Source of the DNA: Flavobacteriales bacterium
Lineage (GTDB): Bacteria; Bacteroidota; Bacteroidia; NS11-12g; UBA9320
Reading direction: 5' to 3'
Length of the DNA: 64,000 nt
Assembly (NCBI GenBank): GCA_020635355.1
Contig: JACJZW010000006.1
Span: forward strand, 1-64,000
Shown: positions 42,206-52,745 of the stretch, piece after piece
How positions within the stretch are numbered: the stretch's first letter is position 1
Layout of the letters: each line of letters begins with the position of its first letter
Made by a program: the position numbers and the translations under genes
The notes under the pieces: model-generated
What the model was told of the DNA's origin: nothing
What the model saw: the letters and a program-made list of their open reading frames with translations, nothing else
Databases searched by the model: none

Positions 42206-43227
42206 CAGCGTGATTTGGGATGATAAACGTGGTAGTTAAAATGAAAGGCATAGCCCAGAACAATGGCCAGGGTATGGATGCGCGTGTCATCATCAACATA
42301 CTGAAAGTCATACATCTCCTGAGTATTATTGAAGCGTTCGGTGGTCTTGTTGATGTTGTTCAGTGCATAGAAATAATCGGCTTGCAGGCTTAGGTGCGAT
42401 TGGTTGAGTTTATACATCACGCCAATACCAGCCGTAGCTCCTACAATCCATGAATTCCTGCGGGTTCGCATGTTGGCTCGCGTAAGGTTGAATGATGCTC
42501 CATCATCCAGCTGTGCGCTGAAATCATTGGATGCATATAAAAGGTGCCCAATGGACGGACCAATTTGTGCAAAATAGCGTTGTTTTTGGGTTGGATTAAA
42601 TATGTGTTGAACACATATCGGCGCATACAGATAACTCAATCGGGATCGTACGGAATTGGACCAGTTTACCGGACTGTAATGAATATCGTATCGACGATGA
42701 GTCACAATTAAACCGGAATTCAGTACCAGATTTGGTTTGAGATACATCCCAAACTGAACACCGGCCTGATAACCAAACAAGGGAGTGTACTCTTTTGAGT
42801 AATCTCCTAACACAAATGATTTGGATACCTTTAGTATACTCAGATTTGGACCTACAGATACCGCTAAACCAAGTGTGAATCGAGGAATTACCGTTACGGA
42901 TAAGACCAATCGGGTGAACTCTACCGGATCGGAGAAGGCATCTGAGCGATACGTTGGATTGAGGTTGAGCATCTGTTCGGTGGCCTTCCGCGCCGAATCA
43001 GTTTGTGACGAAGCGAGATAACAAAGTGCCTTTAACCGATACACTTGCCATTGTCCCGGCCAGGTAGTAGAATCTGAGCAGAGATGTAATTGATCCAGTG
43101 CTTCCTGAAACGACCCATTTTGATAGAACTGTTTAGCGCGAATCAATTGATCCTGACATTGCTCGTGCTGGCCGTTGGCCGCCGAAAGCAGAAATATGGA
43201 AAGGCACATCGTAATTAACCAGCGCAT
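42205..43227 (-). CDS. TPR-like N-terminal domain plus outer-membrane beta-barrel (paralogue)
   Basis: 340 residues from the ATG at 43227; a TTG two codons upstream is less likely. Same architecture as the next gene: signal peptide (cut near AANGQ), TPR-like pairs (AKQFYQNGSFQEALDQLHLC, RLKALCYLASSQTDSA), the linker LNLNPTYRSDAFSDPVEFTRL and a barrel with aromatic-ended strands (FTLGLAVSVGPNLSIL, LSLQADYFYAL). It is the first gene of the operon. A near-consensus -7 box (TATAATTG on the minus strand) lies just upstream. Confidence 0.7.
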   Translation of the reverse strand: MRWLITMCLSIFLLSAANGQHEQCQDQLIRAKQFYQNGSFQEALDQLHLCSDSTTWPGQWQVYRLKALCYLASSQTDSARKATEQMLNLNPTYRSDAFSDPVEFTRLVLSVTVIPRFTLGLAVSVGPNLSILKVSKSFVLGDYSKEYTPLFGYQAGVQFGMYLKPNLVLNSGLIVTHRRYDIHYSPVNWSNSVRSRLSYLYAPICVQHIFNPTQKQRYFAQIGPSIGHLLYASNDFSAQLDDGASFNLTRANMRTRRNSWIVGATAGIGVMYKLNQSHLSLQADYFYALNNINKTTERFNNTQEMYDFQYVDDDTRIHTLAIVLGYAFHFNYHVYHPKSR

Positions 43228-43302
43228 GTTCAATTATACGCAATACGATGGTAGGATAACGCATCTATCTCAATCACCAATATGGAATACGTCCCAAATA
43301 GG

Positions 43303-43773
43303 CTAATGAACTTCCAGTGTCATCCGGTAATTGTGGATCCAAACACCTTTGCGTTCAAAGTCATTTCGGCGAGTGACTCTAAAACCAAGGTGCTCAAAGG
43401 CCGTTTTGGCCATTTCCGATGCATCGGTTGTAAACAAACAAAAGGAGTGTTGGGCTTCGTTCAACAACGTTTGAAGGAGTTGAGTTCCAATTCCTCTTCC
43501 CTGATGCTCCGGCAGAACGTAAAGGAAGTCGATGTAGCTTCCGTCGATGGTTCCGAACCCAATGATGGTATTCTCCTCTTCAGCCACCAGAATCCTTTGA
43601 TTTCGCAGTCGTTCGGTCCATAACTCCTCGTCATCGGCGAACGCCACCCAAACCGAAAGTTGTTCCGGGCTGTAGGCAGTCTGTACGGTTTCCAGAATAG
43701 ACCGTTTAAACACCGATATCATTTCCGGTAAATCAGATCGATTGCCCGAGCGGTATAGAATGGATGCAGACAA
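43303..43773 (-). CDS. GNAT-family N-acetyltransferase
   Basis: 156 residues from a TTG at 43773; no ATG is available near the N-terminus. The acetyl-CoA binding motif is clear: IDFLYVLPEHQGRGIGTQLLQ (about residues 78-98; V-L-P-x-x-Q-G-x-G-I-G). It is followed by motif B (AKTAFEHLGFRVTRRNDFERKGV). The layout resembles YafP-type acetyltransferases of small molecules or proteins; the substrate is not known. It starts 13 bases behind the stop of the 1801-residue T9SS protein gene and could be co-transcribed with it. Confidence 0.85.
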   Translation of the reverse strand: MSASILYRSGNRSDLPEMISVFKRSILETVQTAYSPEQLSVWVAFADDEELWTERLRNQRILVAEEENTIIGFGTIDGSYIDFLYVLPEHQGRGIGTQLLQTLLNEAQHSFCLFTTDASEMAKTAFEHLGFRVTRRNDFERKGVWIHNYRMTLEVH

Positions 43774-43786
43774 ACCAGAATAGATT

Positions 43787-46700
43787 CTATCGCATCACAT
43801 TGATCATCTGATCATATCTACCGCGATTTCCTTCCAAGTCCAAGTATTCCATGGTTACGAGGTACAGTCCGGGCAGCACGTACTCACCATTGAACTTACC
43901 ATCCCAGGCATCCTGAGGGTTGTTAGTTGTAAACACCATCATGCCCCATCGGTTGTAGATCGTAAGCCGGTACTCCTTCATATATCCCAATCCAACGGGT
44001 TTGAATTCTTCATTAATTCCATCGCCATTCGGCGTAAAGCCATTGGGCACCATGAAATTACTGGATGGGAAAATCAGTATGGATTTCATCACGGAGTCAC
44101 TACATCCATCTGCATTTTCTACCCAAAGGGTAACACCAAAGGTTCCGCTATCCAGGTAGGTCCCCGTCGGGTTCTGTTGTGTGCTGTTTCCTGCCGGACC
44201 AAGATTCCAAAGCCAGGTGATGGCATCGGACGATAAATCGGTGAACTGAACCTCTGAAATCGTTCCGGATGATGAAACACGTTCGTAACTGAAATCGGCT
44301 CCGGGATTGGCCAAAATCAGTGCACCTGATTTCTTTAGGATGGAATCCGTACAACCCTGATCCGTGGTGACCTTCAACGATACCTCATAAGTGCCTGATG
44401 CTGTGTAAGAGTGCAAAGGTGATTGGTCAACGCTTGTTTTTCCATCGCCAAAGGTCCATAGGAAATTAGTTAAACCACCGCCTACAATGGTGGAGGTATT
44501 TGCAAACGTAAATTCCTCATTGACGCATCCACCCACGGTATCAAAATTGGCCATTGGTGATGGGTGAATGATCGTGTTCTGTGTTACGGTGTCTTTGCAG
44601 CCACCATCGGTAACTACGATCAACCGAATGGCGTAAATCCCGGCAGCCGTATATGACTTGTCCACTGGATTGGATCCCAAGGTGGTGGTTCCATCACCGT
44701 AGTCCCAACTGTATTGTGAAATGGTTCCCGTGCCCACGGTGCTTGTACTGGCAACCTGTAACCGATTTCCATTCAAGCAGTTTTCGTCGATCGTTAAGGT
44801 GAAGCCAGCCACCGGTTTTTCAGCAACCGTAACGGTTTGAGTGATGGTGTCTTTGCAACCTTGATCTGAGGTAACAATCAACCGGATATCAAAATCACCC
44901 GAGCCGTTTAAATTTTTATTGGTGTGATTGGCATTGAACGAAGTCGTACCGTCATCAAAATCCCAATCGTAATTAGCAAGGGTACCTGTTGAAATGGATG
45001 AATTATCGGTGAAGTCGAATGAATTGTCTGAACCACAAGCCTCATGGGCCGTAATGCTGAAATCAGCCACAGGACTTACGTACACATTGGCTGTTTGGGT
45101 TAAGGTGTCGGAACAAATCCCTGAAGAAGAAATTAATCGAACCGTAAAGCTTCCGGTGGTGCCGTATGCGTGGATAGGGTCTGTATCGGTTGAGCTGTTT
45201 CCATCTCCAAACATCCAGTTGGAGGTCAAGGTGCCGGAACTGATGGAACTGTTATTCGTGAAGCTGAATGAATTTCCCTTGAAGCACTGGCTGAGCGAAT
45301 TGGCCGTAAAACCAGCGGATGGACTTTCCTGCACCTTAACTGCTTTCCACGCAGTATCCGTGCAATTGGAAGGCGTACGTACCACCAGCCGTACCGTGTA
45401 AGTGCCTGTATCCGCGTAGCTGTGATTTACGTCTGTTGCTGACGATGTAGAACCATCTCCCAAATCCCAGGCTGAACTGAAGGTGCCACTGGATAGGGTG
45501 GAGGTATTGGTGAAAATGAAATCGTTGTTGATATAACAACTACTGTCTTTATTGGAATTGAACGAGGCTGAAGGTTCCGGATTAACATATAAATAGGTGG
45601 ATCCTGCGTTGGCCGTACATCCGTTCCAATCCACGATGCTGGAATACGTTCCTGTATCTGAAACCGTGAGGTTACTGATGGGGAAGATGGTAGAATTCGC
45701 CCCAGAAATGAGGCTTCCACTCCGATACCACGTGCTGGTGATGAAACCAGTTGGTGAACCACCGTTCGTAAAGGTAATGTTATCGCCTTCGCAGCTCAAG
45801 GTGGAACCGCTCATAACGGAGAGTGTTGCAGTGGGATTGGGTTGAACATAAACGATCGAGTCGATTCGCTTGTACACCTGGCTGTCGTTCAGCACCAACT
45901 CGGCGTAATACCATCCCGTGTCGGGCAATGTGAAGGTGATGGGGCCGGCAGAATCGGATTTAAAGGTCAGCAAACCGTACTGGCTCACATACCACCGTCG
46001 CTTGTAAACACTACCTGAGCTGGAATCCGTGAGGACAATTTTGCCGTTCTGACACATCCGATTGGTGTCAATCACAAAATGGGCAACGGCTTCGCGCTGT
46101 TCAATGACCACACCATAATCTTCTGTTTGTCCATAGTGAAGGGTGTCGCAGGCGTTGGCGGGTATGGTGTCATAGTCCGACATAATCCGCATCCTTAACA
46201 AGGTGTTTGTGGTGGGATTGGCCGGAATGCGTATCGTATCCTGATGGGTCGTTTTCTGACGCGGACCATCAAAAACAAGTTCTCCGGCATCGTTCAAATT
46301 GCCGTTGTTGTTAAAGTCGATGAAGATCTTCACATATTCATTGTACGACGATCCGGTGGTGATGGTGGTAAAATAGCCGGTATCCGATTTCAGGTAGATG
46401 ATGTCTCGGCACGCACGATCCACGTAATCACCTTCCACATTTGGGCCGGTTGATGTATTGCTGTAATCGTGGATGTCGACCCCGTAAATTCCAATTCCAT
46501 ATCCGCCAATGGTGGTGGTGATATTGGTGCAGGAAGCTGATTTGATGGGGTCGAACACTTCAATTTCATCGGTCTTAAAAACCGAGTCAACACCTTTGCA
46601 ATTGGCTGCCCACATTTTAATGGTGTACTTCCCTTTAGCATTAAATTGAACGATGGGATTCTGACTGGTGCTGTCGGTTCCGTTTACATACGAATAGGTT

Positions 46701-49192
46701 CCGGGACTTATTTCCCAACTCCAAAGGGTAGGTAGATACAACGATGTGTCCGTAAAATCCACCGTGCTGTACTGACAAATTTGGCCGGCACTTTTCGAGA
46801 ATCCGGCAAGCGGGGCTTTTTGATCTTCGTCGTATAAGGGTGAACGCCAGTTCCCCCGACCATAGGTTGCCGCAATCACGTGGCTTTTGGATCGATCGGT
46901 AGCGTCATAATAAATTTCGATGTCCCGAACCCGGGTGTTGATGGGCATCTTGTCGTTATACCAACTCCAGCTGCTCATGGTAGTGTCCTTATAAAAAACA
47001 CCCATATAGGTTCCGGCGTAAACTCCATCGTTTTGGCTGCTGGAATCGTGTACCAAACACAGAATCGGGATATTGGGCAAGCCGCTGGAAATATTGGTCC
47101 AATTGCTTCCTCCGTCATCGGACTGATAGACTTTATTGGACTGGCATATCCAAACCCGATCACGGTAACTGCGATGGGTTTCGATCCAGTCTATATTCGC
47201 CGAATTTGGAAGAGAGGAGGTGAGATCAGTCCAGGTTGGTGTGCCGGCATTCACATTTTCTGATTTGTAGAATTTCTTATCGGCCCGGGCAACATAGAGA
47301 AGGTCGTCGTCAACCGATGAATTTTCGAGAACCGTAATGTTCTGACTGTTGCTGCCGGCAATGTTATTGGATATCTTAGTCCAACTCACACTGGAGGCAG
47401 AGGCTGCCGTTACGTTGGTAGACCTCCAAACATTCTTATACCCAATAAACATGGTGGAGGGTGTGCTCTCCCGCAAGATGAACGGCGTTACCCAGCCACC
47501 GCTTTCGTTAATCCCATTGGTTCCGTTTTTGGCAATGGTGCCATTGGATGAATTGTTCTTGTATCGGCGTACATCGCCATAATAGAGGTCAGAGTACGAC
47601 CAGGTATCATCAGAAGGATTGATCACACAATCCATTCCATCGCCCCCCATAATGGTATACCAACTTCCATTGAGATAGGAGCCGGTTCCATTGTCCTGAT
47701 AGCCGTTGATGACATAGTTTTTGTTTAGAGCGCTTTGACCCAAACGATAGATCTGAGCGATGCCCATACCACTGGAAATTTCGGTCCAGTTATCCCCGCG
47801 ATCCTTGGTGTAATACACGCCTCCGTCGTTTCCCGTAAAGAGTGTATTCGTGCTGTACTGATATTCCAGAATGTGGTTGTCGGCATGTACATCAGGTGCG
47901 CCACCAGAGCCCACCCAATGCGCATTGATGGTCCAGGTTTTGCCACTGTCCAGGGATTGGAAGATGTTGACACCGGCGCTGTACACAATGGCCTTATCAA
48001 CGGGATCTACCGCAATATCAAGATCGTACCAGGCTTGTCCGCTGGTGCCACTCCCGAGGTGAGAATAGTCCATAATGTTGGGTGTGTCGCTCATTTGAGT
48101 AAAGGATACCCCTCGATTAGTAGAAAGGTATAGACCATCAAAAACGCGGGATTCGGTCACCAAGGCATAAACGAAGTTTGAATCCGCGGGCGTAGTTCCA
48201 ATCACCATCCTACTCTTACCAGATGGCAGTCCGCTGGTAATCTGCGTCCAATTCACCCCATTGTCGGTGGAGCGATAAAAACTTGCTCCTGTTGCGGCAA
48301 ATACATAATCCGGGTTAACGGCATCAAAAACGATTTCCTTGAAATTTCCGGTTTGTACGCGGCTCCAACTGGTACCTGCATTGGTGGTGCGGTAAATTCC
48401 GCCACTTGTAGCGGCGATCAACACTGAGTTGTACGTTGGATGGATGATTAATCGCCCCACCGTTACATTTCCCATTCCGCTGGAAGTCTGTGTCCATGTT
48501 ATTCCCCCATCCATGGATTTCCAAACACCACGGCCGTATGAGTCGCTGGCGTCTCGGTCCCCAGTGCCCATATACATCGTATCCGGAAAAATAGGGTCAA
48601 GGACAATAGATGAAACGCCAAGAGTGGCTAATGTGTCGGTATAGGTGGTCCAGGTAGACCCCATATCGTTGGAGATCCACAATCCGCCTGCTGGAGCACC
48701 GGCAAAGATCTTGTTGGAGTCTGTTGGGTGAAATGCCAATGCGTTAATTCGTCCCAGTCCATTGGGTTGTCCGGTTTTATTGCTTGGCATGGAGTACGGA
48801 CCCAGTTCTACCCAATTCCCTGAAGTAAGACAGGGTGCGCCAACCGGGGCTCCGGGAATTCCTCCACCGGTTCCGAATCCTCGTCGGGCATTCATGTAAT
48901 TTTCGATCTCCGTCTCAAAGGTTCCCGGTGCCGGGATGTTTCCATTGCTATCGATGATCTCCAGCATGCTGTATTCCCATCGTTTAAATGGCTTGTAGCC
49001 ATTGCCCTTGAAATCTGTTCGGTTTTCCCAATACAAATTGAAGGCACGTTGAGTCTGATAGAAATTAACGGATGGATCAGCCATCATGTCAATCCAATAG
49101 GGATAATCTGCCGTGTCAGGAGCGGTTTGAGCGTCACCGGATAGGGGTACAAAGAGGAAGAAAAGGGAGATACCAAGTAGACGTTTAAGCAT
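43787..49192 (-). CDS. Giant T9SS type-B protein: BNR/sortilin propeller, GEVED, PKD repeats, CHU_C
   Basis: 1801 residues. Signal peptide (1-21). BNR/VPS10-like repeats with Asp-box patterns (SNDMGSTWTT, STDNGVNWTQ, SDDGGSNWTN) from about 150 to 790 form one or two propellers. PKD (about 800-880), a GEVED domain (about 900-1035; FIDFNNNGNLNDAGELVFDG, GQTEDYGV), an Ig-like stretch, and a series of PKD domains (DLGDGST, MFGDGNS, DFDDGTT, DYGDGTT, TFGDGKT motifs) to about 1690 follow. The end is the gliding-motility-associated C-terminal domain (VPNGFTPNGDGINEEF, YNRWGMMVF), the type B T9SS signal. It is likely a surface adhesin or glycan-binding protein. Confidence 0.88.
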   Translation of the reverse strand: MLKRLLGISLFFLFVPLSGDAQTAPDTADYPYWIDMMADPSVNFYQTQRAFNLYWENRTDFKGNGYKPFKRWEYSMLEIIDSNGNIPAPGTFETEIENYMNARRGFGTGGGIPGAPVGAPCLTSGNWVELGPYSMPSNKTGQPNGLGRINALAFHPTDSNKIFAGAPAGGLWISNDMGSTWTTYTDTLATLGVSSIVLDPIFPDTMYMGTGDRDASDSYGRGVWKSMDGGITWTQTSSGMGNVTVGRLIIHPTYNSVLIAATSGGIYRTTNAGTSWSRVQTGNFKEIVFDAVNPDYVFAATGASFYRSTDNGVNWTQITSGLPSGKSRMVIGTTPADSNFVYALVTESRVFDGLYLSTNRGVSFTQMSDTPNIMDYSHLGSGTSGQAWYDLDIAVDPVDKAIVYSAGVNIFQSLDSGKTWTINAHWVGSGGAPDVHADNHILEYQYSTNTLFTGNDGGVYYTKDRGDNWTEISSGMGIAQIYRLGQSALNKNYVINGYQDNGTGSYLNGSWYTIMGGDGMDCVINPSDDTWSYSDLYYGDVRRYKNNSSNGTIAKNGTNGINESGGWVTPFILRESTPSTMFIGYKNVWRSTNVTAASASSVSWTKISNNIAGSNSQNITVLENSSVDDDLLYVARADKKFYKSENVNAGTPTWTDLTSSLPNSANIDWIETHRSYRDRVWICQSNKVYQSDDGGSNWTNISSGLPNIPILCLVHDSSSQNDGVYAGTYMGVFYKDTTMSSWSWYNDKMPINTRVRDIEIYYDATDRSKSHVIAATYGRGNWRSPLYDEDQKAPLAGFSKSAGQICQYSTVDFTDTSLYLPTLWSWEISPGTYSYVNGTDSTSQNPIVQFNAKGKYTIKMWAANCKGVDSVFKTDEIEVFDPIKSASCTNITTTIGGYGIGIYGVDIHDYSNTSTGPNVEGDYVDRACRDIIYLKSDTGYFTTITTGSSYNEYVKIFIDFNNNGNLNDAGELVFDGPRQKTTHQDTIRIPANPTTNTLLRMRIMSDYDTIPANACDTLHYGQTEDYGVVIEQREAVAHFVIDTNRMCQNGKIVLTDSSSGSVYKRRWYVSQYGLLTFKSDSAGPITFTLPDTGWYYAELVLNDSQVYKRIDSIVYVQPNPTATLSVMSGSTLSCEGDNITFTNGGSPTGFITSTWYRSGSLISGANSTIFPISNLTVSDTGTYSSIVDWNGCTANAGSTYLYVNPEPSASFNSNKDSSCYINNDFIFTNTSTLSSGTFSSAWDLGDGSTSSATDVNHSYADTGTYTVRLVVRTPSNCTDTAWKAVKVQESPSAGFTANSLSQCFKGNSFSFTNNSSISSGTLTSNWMFGDGNSSTDTDPIHAYGTTGSFTVRLISSSGICSDTLTQTANVYVSPVADFSITAHEACGSDNSFDFTDNSSISTGTLANYDWDFDDGTTSFNANHTNKNLNGSGDFDIRLIVTSDQGCKDTITQTVTVAEKPVAGFTLTIDENCLNGNRLQVASTSTVGTGTISQYSWDYGDGTTTLGSNPVDKSYTAAGIYAIRLIVVTDGGCKDTVTQNTIIHPSPMANFDTVGGCVNEEFTFANTSTIVGGGLTNFLWTFGDGKTSVDQSPLHSYTASGTYEVSLKVTTDQGCTDSILKKSGALILANPGADFSYERVSSSGTISEVQFTDLSSDAITWLWNLGPAGNSTQQNPTGTYLDSGTFGVTLWVENADGCSDSVMKSILIFPSSNFMVPNGFTPNGDGINEEFKPVGLGYMKEYRLTIYNRWGMMVFTTNNPQDAWDGKFNGEYVLPGLYLVTMEYLDLEGNRGRYDQMINVMR

Positions 49193-49209
49193 GGATTTTA
49201 CGATCTATA

Positions 49210-49237
49210 CAAAAATAATAAAATCGATCAAAACCAA
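49210..49237 (-). promoter_or_regulatory. Possible promoter of the giant T9SS protein gene
   Basis: On the minus strand TTG (49237-49235) is followed after 17 bases by TATTTTTG (49217-49210), a perfect TAnnTTTG box. The ATG at 49192 is 17 bases further. The spacer is 2 bases shorter than usual. Confidence 0.4.
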
Positions 49238-49398
49238 TGACGGTGCGGGTTTTGGGAGATTAGCGTGACGTTAGCCAAAAAAAACTTTCATCTCCAAAAA
49301 TCCAAAATCCCAATGACCTCGTAGGTAAGGGTGAATCGATGAATAACCAACCGCGGAGGTTTGAATTTGGTTCAGCCAACACGAACAATCAATTTATT

Positions 49399-52300
49399 AT
49401 GAAACGCACAATACGACATTTAAAGACCCTTCTGGTGCTCCTGATCATCGGGAATGCACCTGCAATGGCCGATCATCTCAGCAACGAACTGATGCTATCG
49501 GCCCGATTAAACGGTACGCAGGAAGTGCCTGCCGTTTCAACCAACGCTCAAGGTGTGGCAAGCTTCACACTCAACAGCACCTGGGATAGTCTCTTCGTCA
49601 ACATATCGGTGAACGGACTCTCCGGAGATATTACGGGTATTCATCTTCATTCAGGACTTCCCGGTGTAAACGGGGGAGTGTTAGTCAACATGACCAACTG
49701 GGTAAACGGAAATCGTATCCGGGGAGTTGTCGCCGGTTCTGACCTGTCTTCCAACCTTCTCAGTGCCATGATGATGGGGGAGACATACCTCAACGTACAC
49801 ACCAGTAAGAATGCGAATGGTGAAATACGCGGACAAGTGAAACTGGAAACAGATTGGGGCTTTCGGGCATCTCTAGACACCATGCAGCAAAATGCTCCGG
49901 TGAGCAACAACGCCTGGGGGGTAGCCAATATCAACGTTTCTCAGGATGGTTCCAAGTTATGGGTGGCCATGGTTTCCGATCAGTTAAGTGGAAACATCAC
50001 GGCGGCTCATTTACACAATGGCGCCATGGGGGTAGATGGTGGTGTTGCCTTGAATTTGAGCACCGCTATCAACGGTAAAATGCTGCTGGGGTCGGTGGAT
50101 ATTTCCAGCGCTACCGGTCTCATTACCAATATGATTGCCGGCAATGTGTACCTGAATGTACACACGACTAACAATCCGGCTGGCGAGATTAGAGGCCAGG
50201 TTTGGTTGGATCGCCGATTGGCGTTTGACGCCTGGTTGAATGCGGATCAGGAAGTAACTGAGCCCACTTCAACTACCGGGGTTGGTGCCGCTTGGTTGTC
50301 ACTTAATCCATCGTTGGATACCCTATGGTACGATGTACAGGTAACCGGACTAACCGGTGCCATTACTGGAGCTCACATTCACAACGCAGAAAAAGGCGCC
50401 GATGGCGGTGTGCTGGTGAATCTTTCATCATCGGTAAACGGAAATCGCATCATGGGTATGATTACCGGATCGGCCATCACCTCCAGCCTGATTGATGCCC
50501 TATTAACAGGATCAACGTACATCAATATTCACACTTCGGCGAATGCAGCAGGGGAGATCCGTGGTCAGATTTATCGAATGGCTCGTGAAGGATATTCATT
50601 TGACCTCGACGCTCGTCAGGAAGTACCTGTGCAGTTTGCAAAAGCAACCGGTTCCGGAATGGTTTCCGTTGACCGTGATCAAACAAATGCCCATTTTATG
50701 ATGGTGGTAAGCGACTTATCCGGACCCATTACTGGAGCGCATTTTCACAAAGCGTTGATGGGACAAAATGGTGGAGTTGAATTCAATCTCACATCGTACT
50801 TCTCAGGAAGCGGAACGGCGGATGCGGCCTTTGGATACTGGAATGCATCCAATGGATTCAGCACCGCAAAATCGCTACTACTTCGTCGAGATAGTCTCCA
50901 CGTAAACCTACATACTGCATTGCGTGCTTCGGGCGAGGTACGCGGACAAGTGCTGCGAGGTGCTCGTTTGTCGGTATTACCTGATCTGATGAATGGAATG
51001 CGACCAACCGACCCAAATTTTGCAGGCCAGATTCTGTTTACCGCACGTTTAGGTGGAGACCAGGAAGTGCCCATGGTATCAACCAATGCCAATGGTGTGG
51101 CTGGATTTAGCTTAAATGCTTCCCGAGACACCCTTTGGGTGAATGCCACCTTTGACGGACTTTCCGGTTCCATCACCGGAATTCACATTCATGAAGGGGC
51201 CAAAGGAACCAATGGAAATGTGGTGGTTGACCTGGGAGATTGGCTTTCCGGAAACCAGGTAAAAGGATATCTCACAAACTTCAACTTACAGAAGTTTATC
51301 GAAGGTGCTTATTACCTGAATGTTCACACGGCAGATAATCCTTCAGGAGAAATTAGAGGTCAGATTGGCTTCGAAACGTCATGGACACTTATGGCCGATT
51401 TATCCGGCGATCAAGAAGTGCCATCGGTTTCTACTACCGCCAAAGGTTTTGGAACGATGAATTTGTCGGCTCGCGGTGATGCCCTTGAAATTCGGGTAGT
51501 AACCACCGGATTGTCCGGATCCATTACAGGTGCTCATCTGCATATGGGGTCCAAAGGGATGAATGGATCGGTGGTAGAAGATTTGTCTACCTACATTCAG
51601 GGAAACAGTCTGGTAGCCGTGGTGAATCCAACCACCTATCTCAATGCCCTGCTGGAAGGGAATATCTACCTCAACGTTCATACGTCAGCAAATGCAGGAG
51701 GAGAAATTCGTGGACAGCTAAACCTGGCTAAAGCATTTGTCTTCGATTCGTGGTTGAACGGAGCGCAGGAGGAACCCATGGAAATGGTTCCAGGTAAGGG
51801 GATTGCCGCGCTCTGGTTCAGCCCAATGTGGGATACCCTCTACTATATGGCTCAATTCGATGAAATCAGTGGTGCCATTACTGCTGCGCACATTCACAAT
51901 GCGGCTATTGGAGCTAATGGTTCAGTTGATGCTAACCTGAGTGCCGGCATTAACGGAAATCGATTGATGGGATCCATCACCGGTACTGCATTGACCAATG
52001 ACCTGATCAACAGGTTAATCATGGGATGGTCGTACATCAACGTACACACCGAAGCCTATCCAAGTGGCGAGGTGCGCGGTCAGGTGTTCCGATTGGCCAA
52101 TGATGGCTATGCCTATGATTTGTGTGGAAATCAGACGCAACCCATGGTGGATACCAAGGCATACGGAAGCGGAATTCTATCTATTGACCGATGGAATAAA
52201 ACACATGTGATGGTTGCTACAACCGGCTTGTCGGGTACTATAACCGGAATTCACTTGCATGAGGGAAAACGGGGAGTATCCGGAAGTGTGTTGGTGAATT

Positions 52301-52737
52301 TGGGAAGCGGATTAAGTGGATTGGGTTCCTTCCTATATACCGATATAGACGCGACAGTATCTGCCAAAATTAAATCCGGCGAAACTTATGTGAATGTTCA
52401 TACCCTATTGAATGCCACCGGAGAACTCCGTGGACAGGTAGATGATGAACAAGATTGCCCACAAGCTGCTGCAGTTGGCGTGGAATCCATCACCAATCCC
52501 GCTATGTGGAGCATTGGACCCAATCCCACCAACGATATCATATACATACAGAATACTACCATTGATGAATCTGTTATACTCGTGATTCAGGATTGGACAG
52601 GACGAGTGCTAATGCAACAAAATGCACACGTAAACACACCTTTTGAGTTCTCAATAAGCGATAGTAAACCCGGTGTTTACCTGGTACGAATCATTGGGGC
52701 GTACGGAGAGTTCACTCGAAAGATTCAGAAGTACTAA
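49399..52737 (+). CDS. T9SS-secreted protein with eight CHRD domains
   Basis: 1112 residues from the ATG at 49399, which begins the signal peptide (cut near PAMA); the frame also opens at 49339. Eight CHRD domains of about 130 residues run end to end. Each starts with a variant of LNGTQEVP and carries G-x-I-TG-x-H-(I/L)-H in the middle and YLNVHT...GE(I/V)RGQ at the end. Units 1-4 and 5-8 correspond pairwise. A type A T9SS sorting domain follows (SIGPNPTNDIIYIQ, SKPGVYLVRII). CHRD domains are named after chordin; in bacteria they have no defined activity. The conserved His pairs could bind metal. A terminator follows. Confidence 0.9.
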   Translation: MKRTIRHLKTLLVLLIIGNAPAMADHLSNELMLSARLNGTQEVPAVSTNAQGVASFTLNSTWDSLFVNISVNGLSGDITGIHLHSGLPGVNGGVLVNMTNWVNGNRIRGVVAGSDLSSNLLSAMMMGETYLNVHTSKNANGEIRGQVKLETDWGFRASLDTMQQNAPVSNNAWGVANINVSQDGSKLWVAMVSDQLSGNITAAHLHNGAMGVDGGVALNLSTAINGKMLLGSVDISSATGLITNMIAGNVYLNVHTTNNPAGEIRGQVWLDRRLAFDAWLNADQEVTEPTSTTGVGAAWLSLNPSLDTLWYDVQVTGLTGAITGAHIHNAEKGADGGVLVNLSSSVNGNRIMGMITGSAITSSLIDALLTGSTYINIHTSANAAGEIRGQIYRMAREGYSFDLDARQEVPVQFAKATGSGMVSVDRDQTNAHFMMVVSDLSGPITGAHFHKALMGQNGGVEFNLTSYFSGSGTADAAFGYWNASNGFSTAKSLLLRRDSLHVNLHTALRASGEVRGQVLRGARLSVLPDLMNGMRPTDPNFAGQILFTARLGGDQEVPMVSTNANGVAGFSLNASRDTLWVNATFDGLSGSITGIHIHEGAKGTNGNVVVDLGDWLSGNQVKGYLTNFNLQKFIEGAYYLNVHTADNPSGEIRGQIGFETSWTLMADLSGDQEVPSVSTTAKGFGTMNLSARGDALEIRVVTTGLSGSITGAHLHMGSKGMNGSVVEDLSTYIQGNSLVAVVNPTTYLNALLEGNIYLNVHTSANAGGEIRGQLNLAKAFVFDSWLNGAQEEPMEMVPGKGIAALWFSPMWDTLYYMAQFDEISGAITAAHIHNAAIGANGSVDANLSAGINGNRLMGSITGTALTNDLINRLIMGWSYINVHTEAYPSGEVRGQVFRLANDGYAYDLCGNQTQPMVDTKAYGSGILSIDRWNKTHVMVATTGLSGTITGIHLHEGKRGVSGSVLVNLGSGLSGLGSFLYTDIDATVSAKIKSGETYVNVHTLLNATGELRGQVDDEQDCPQAAAVGVESITNPAMWSIGPNPTNDIIYIQNTTIDESVILVIQDWTGRVLMQQNAHVNTPFEFSISDSKPGVYLVRIIGAYGEFTRKIQKY

Positions 52738-52745
52738 TGTGCAAC

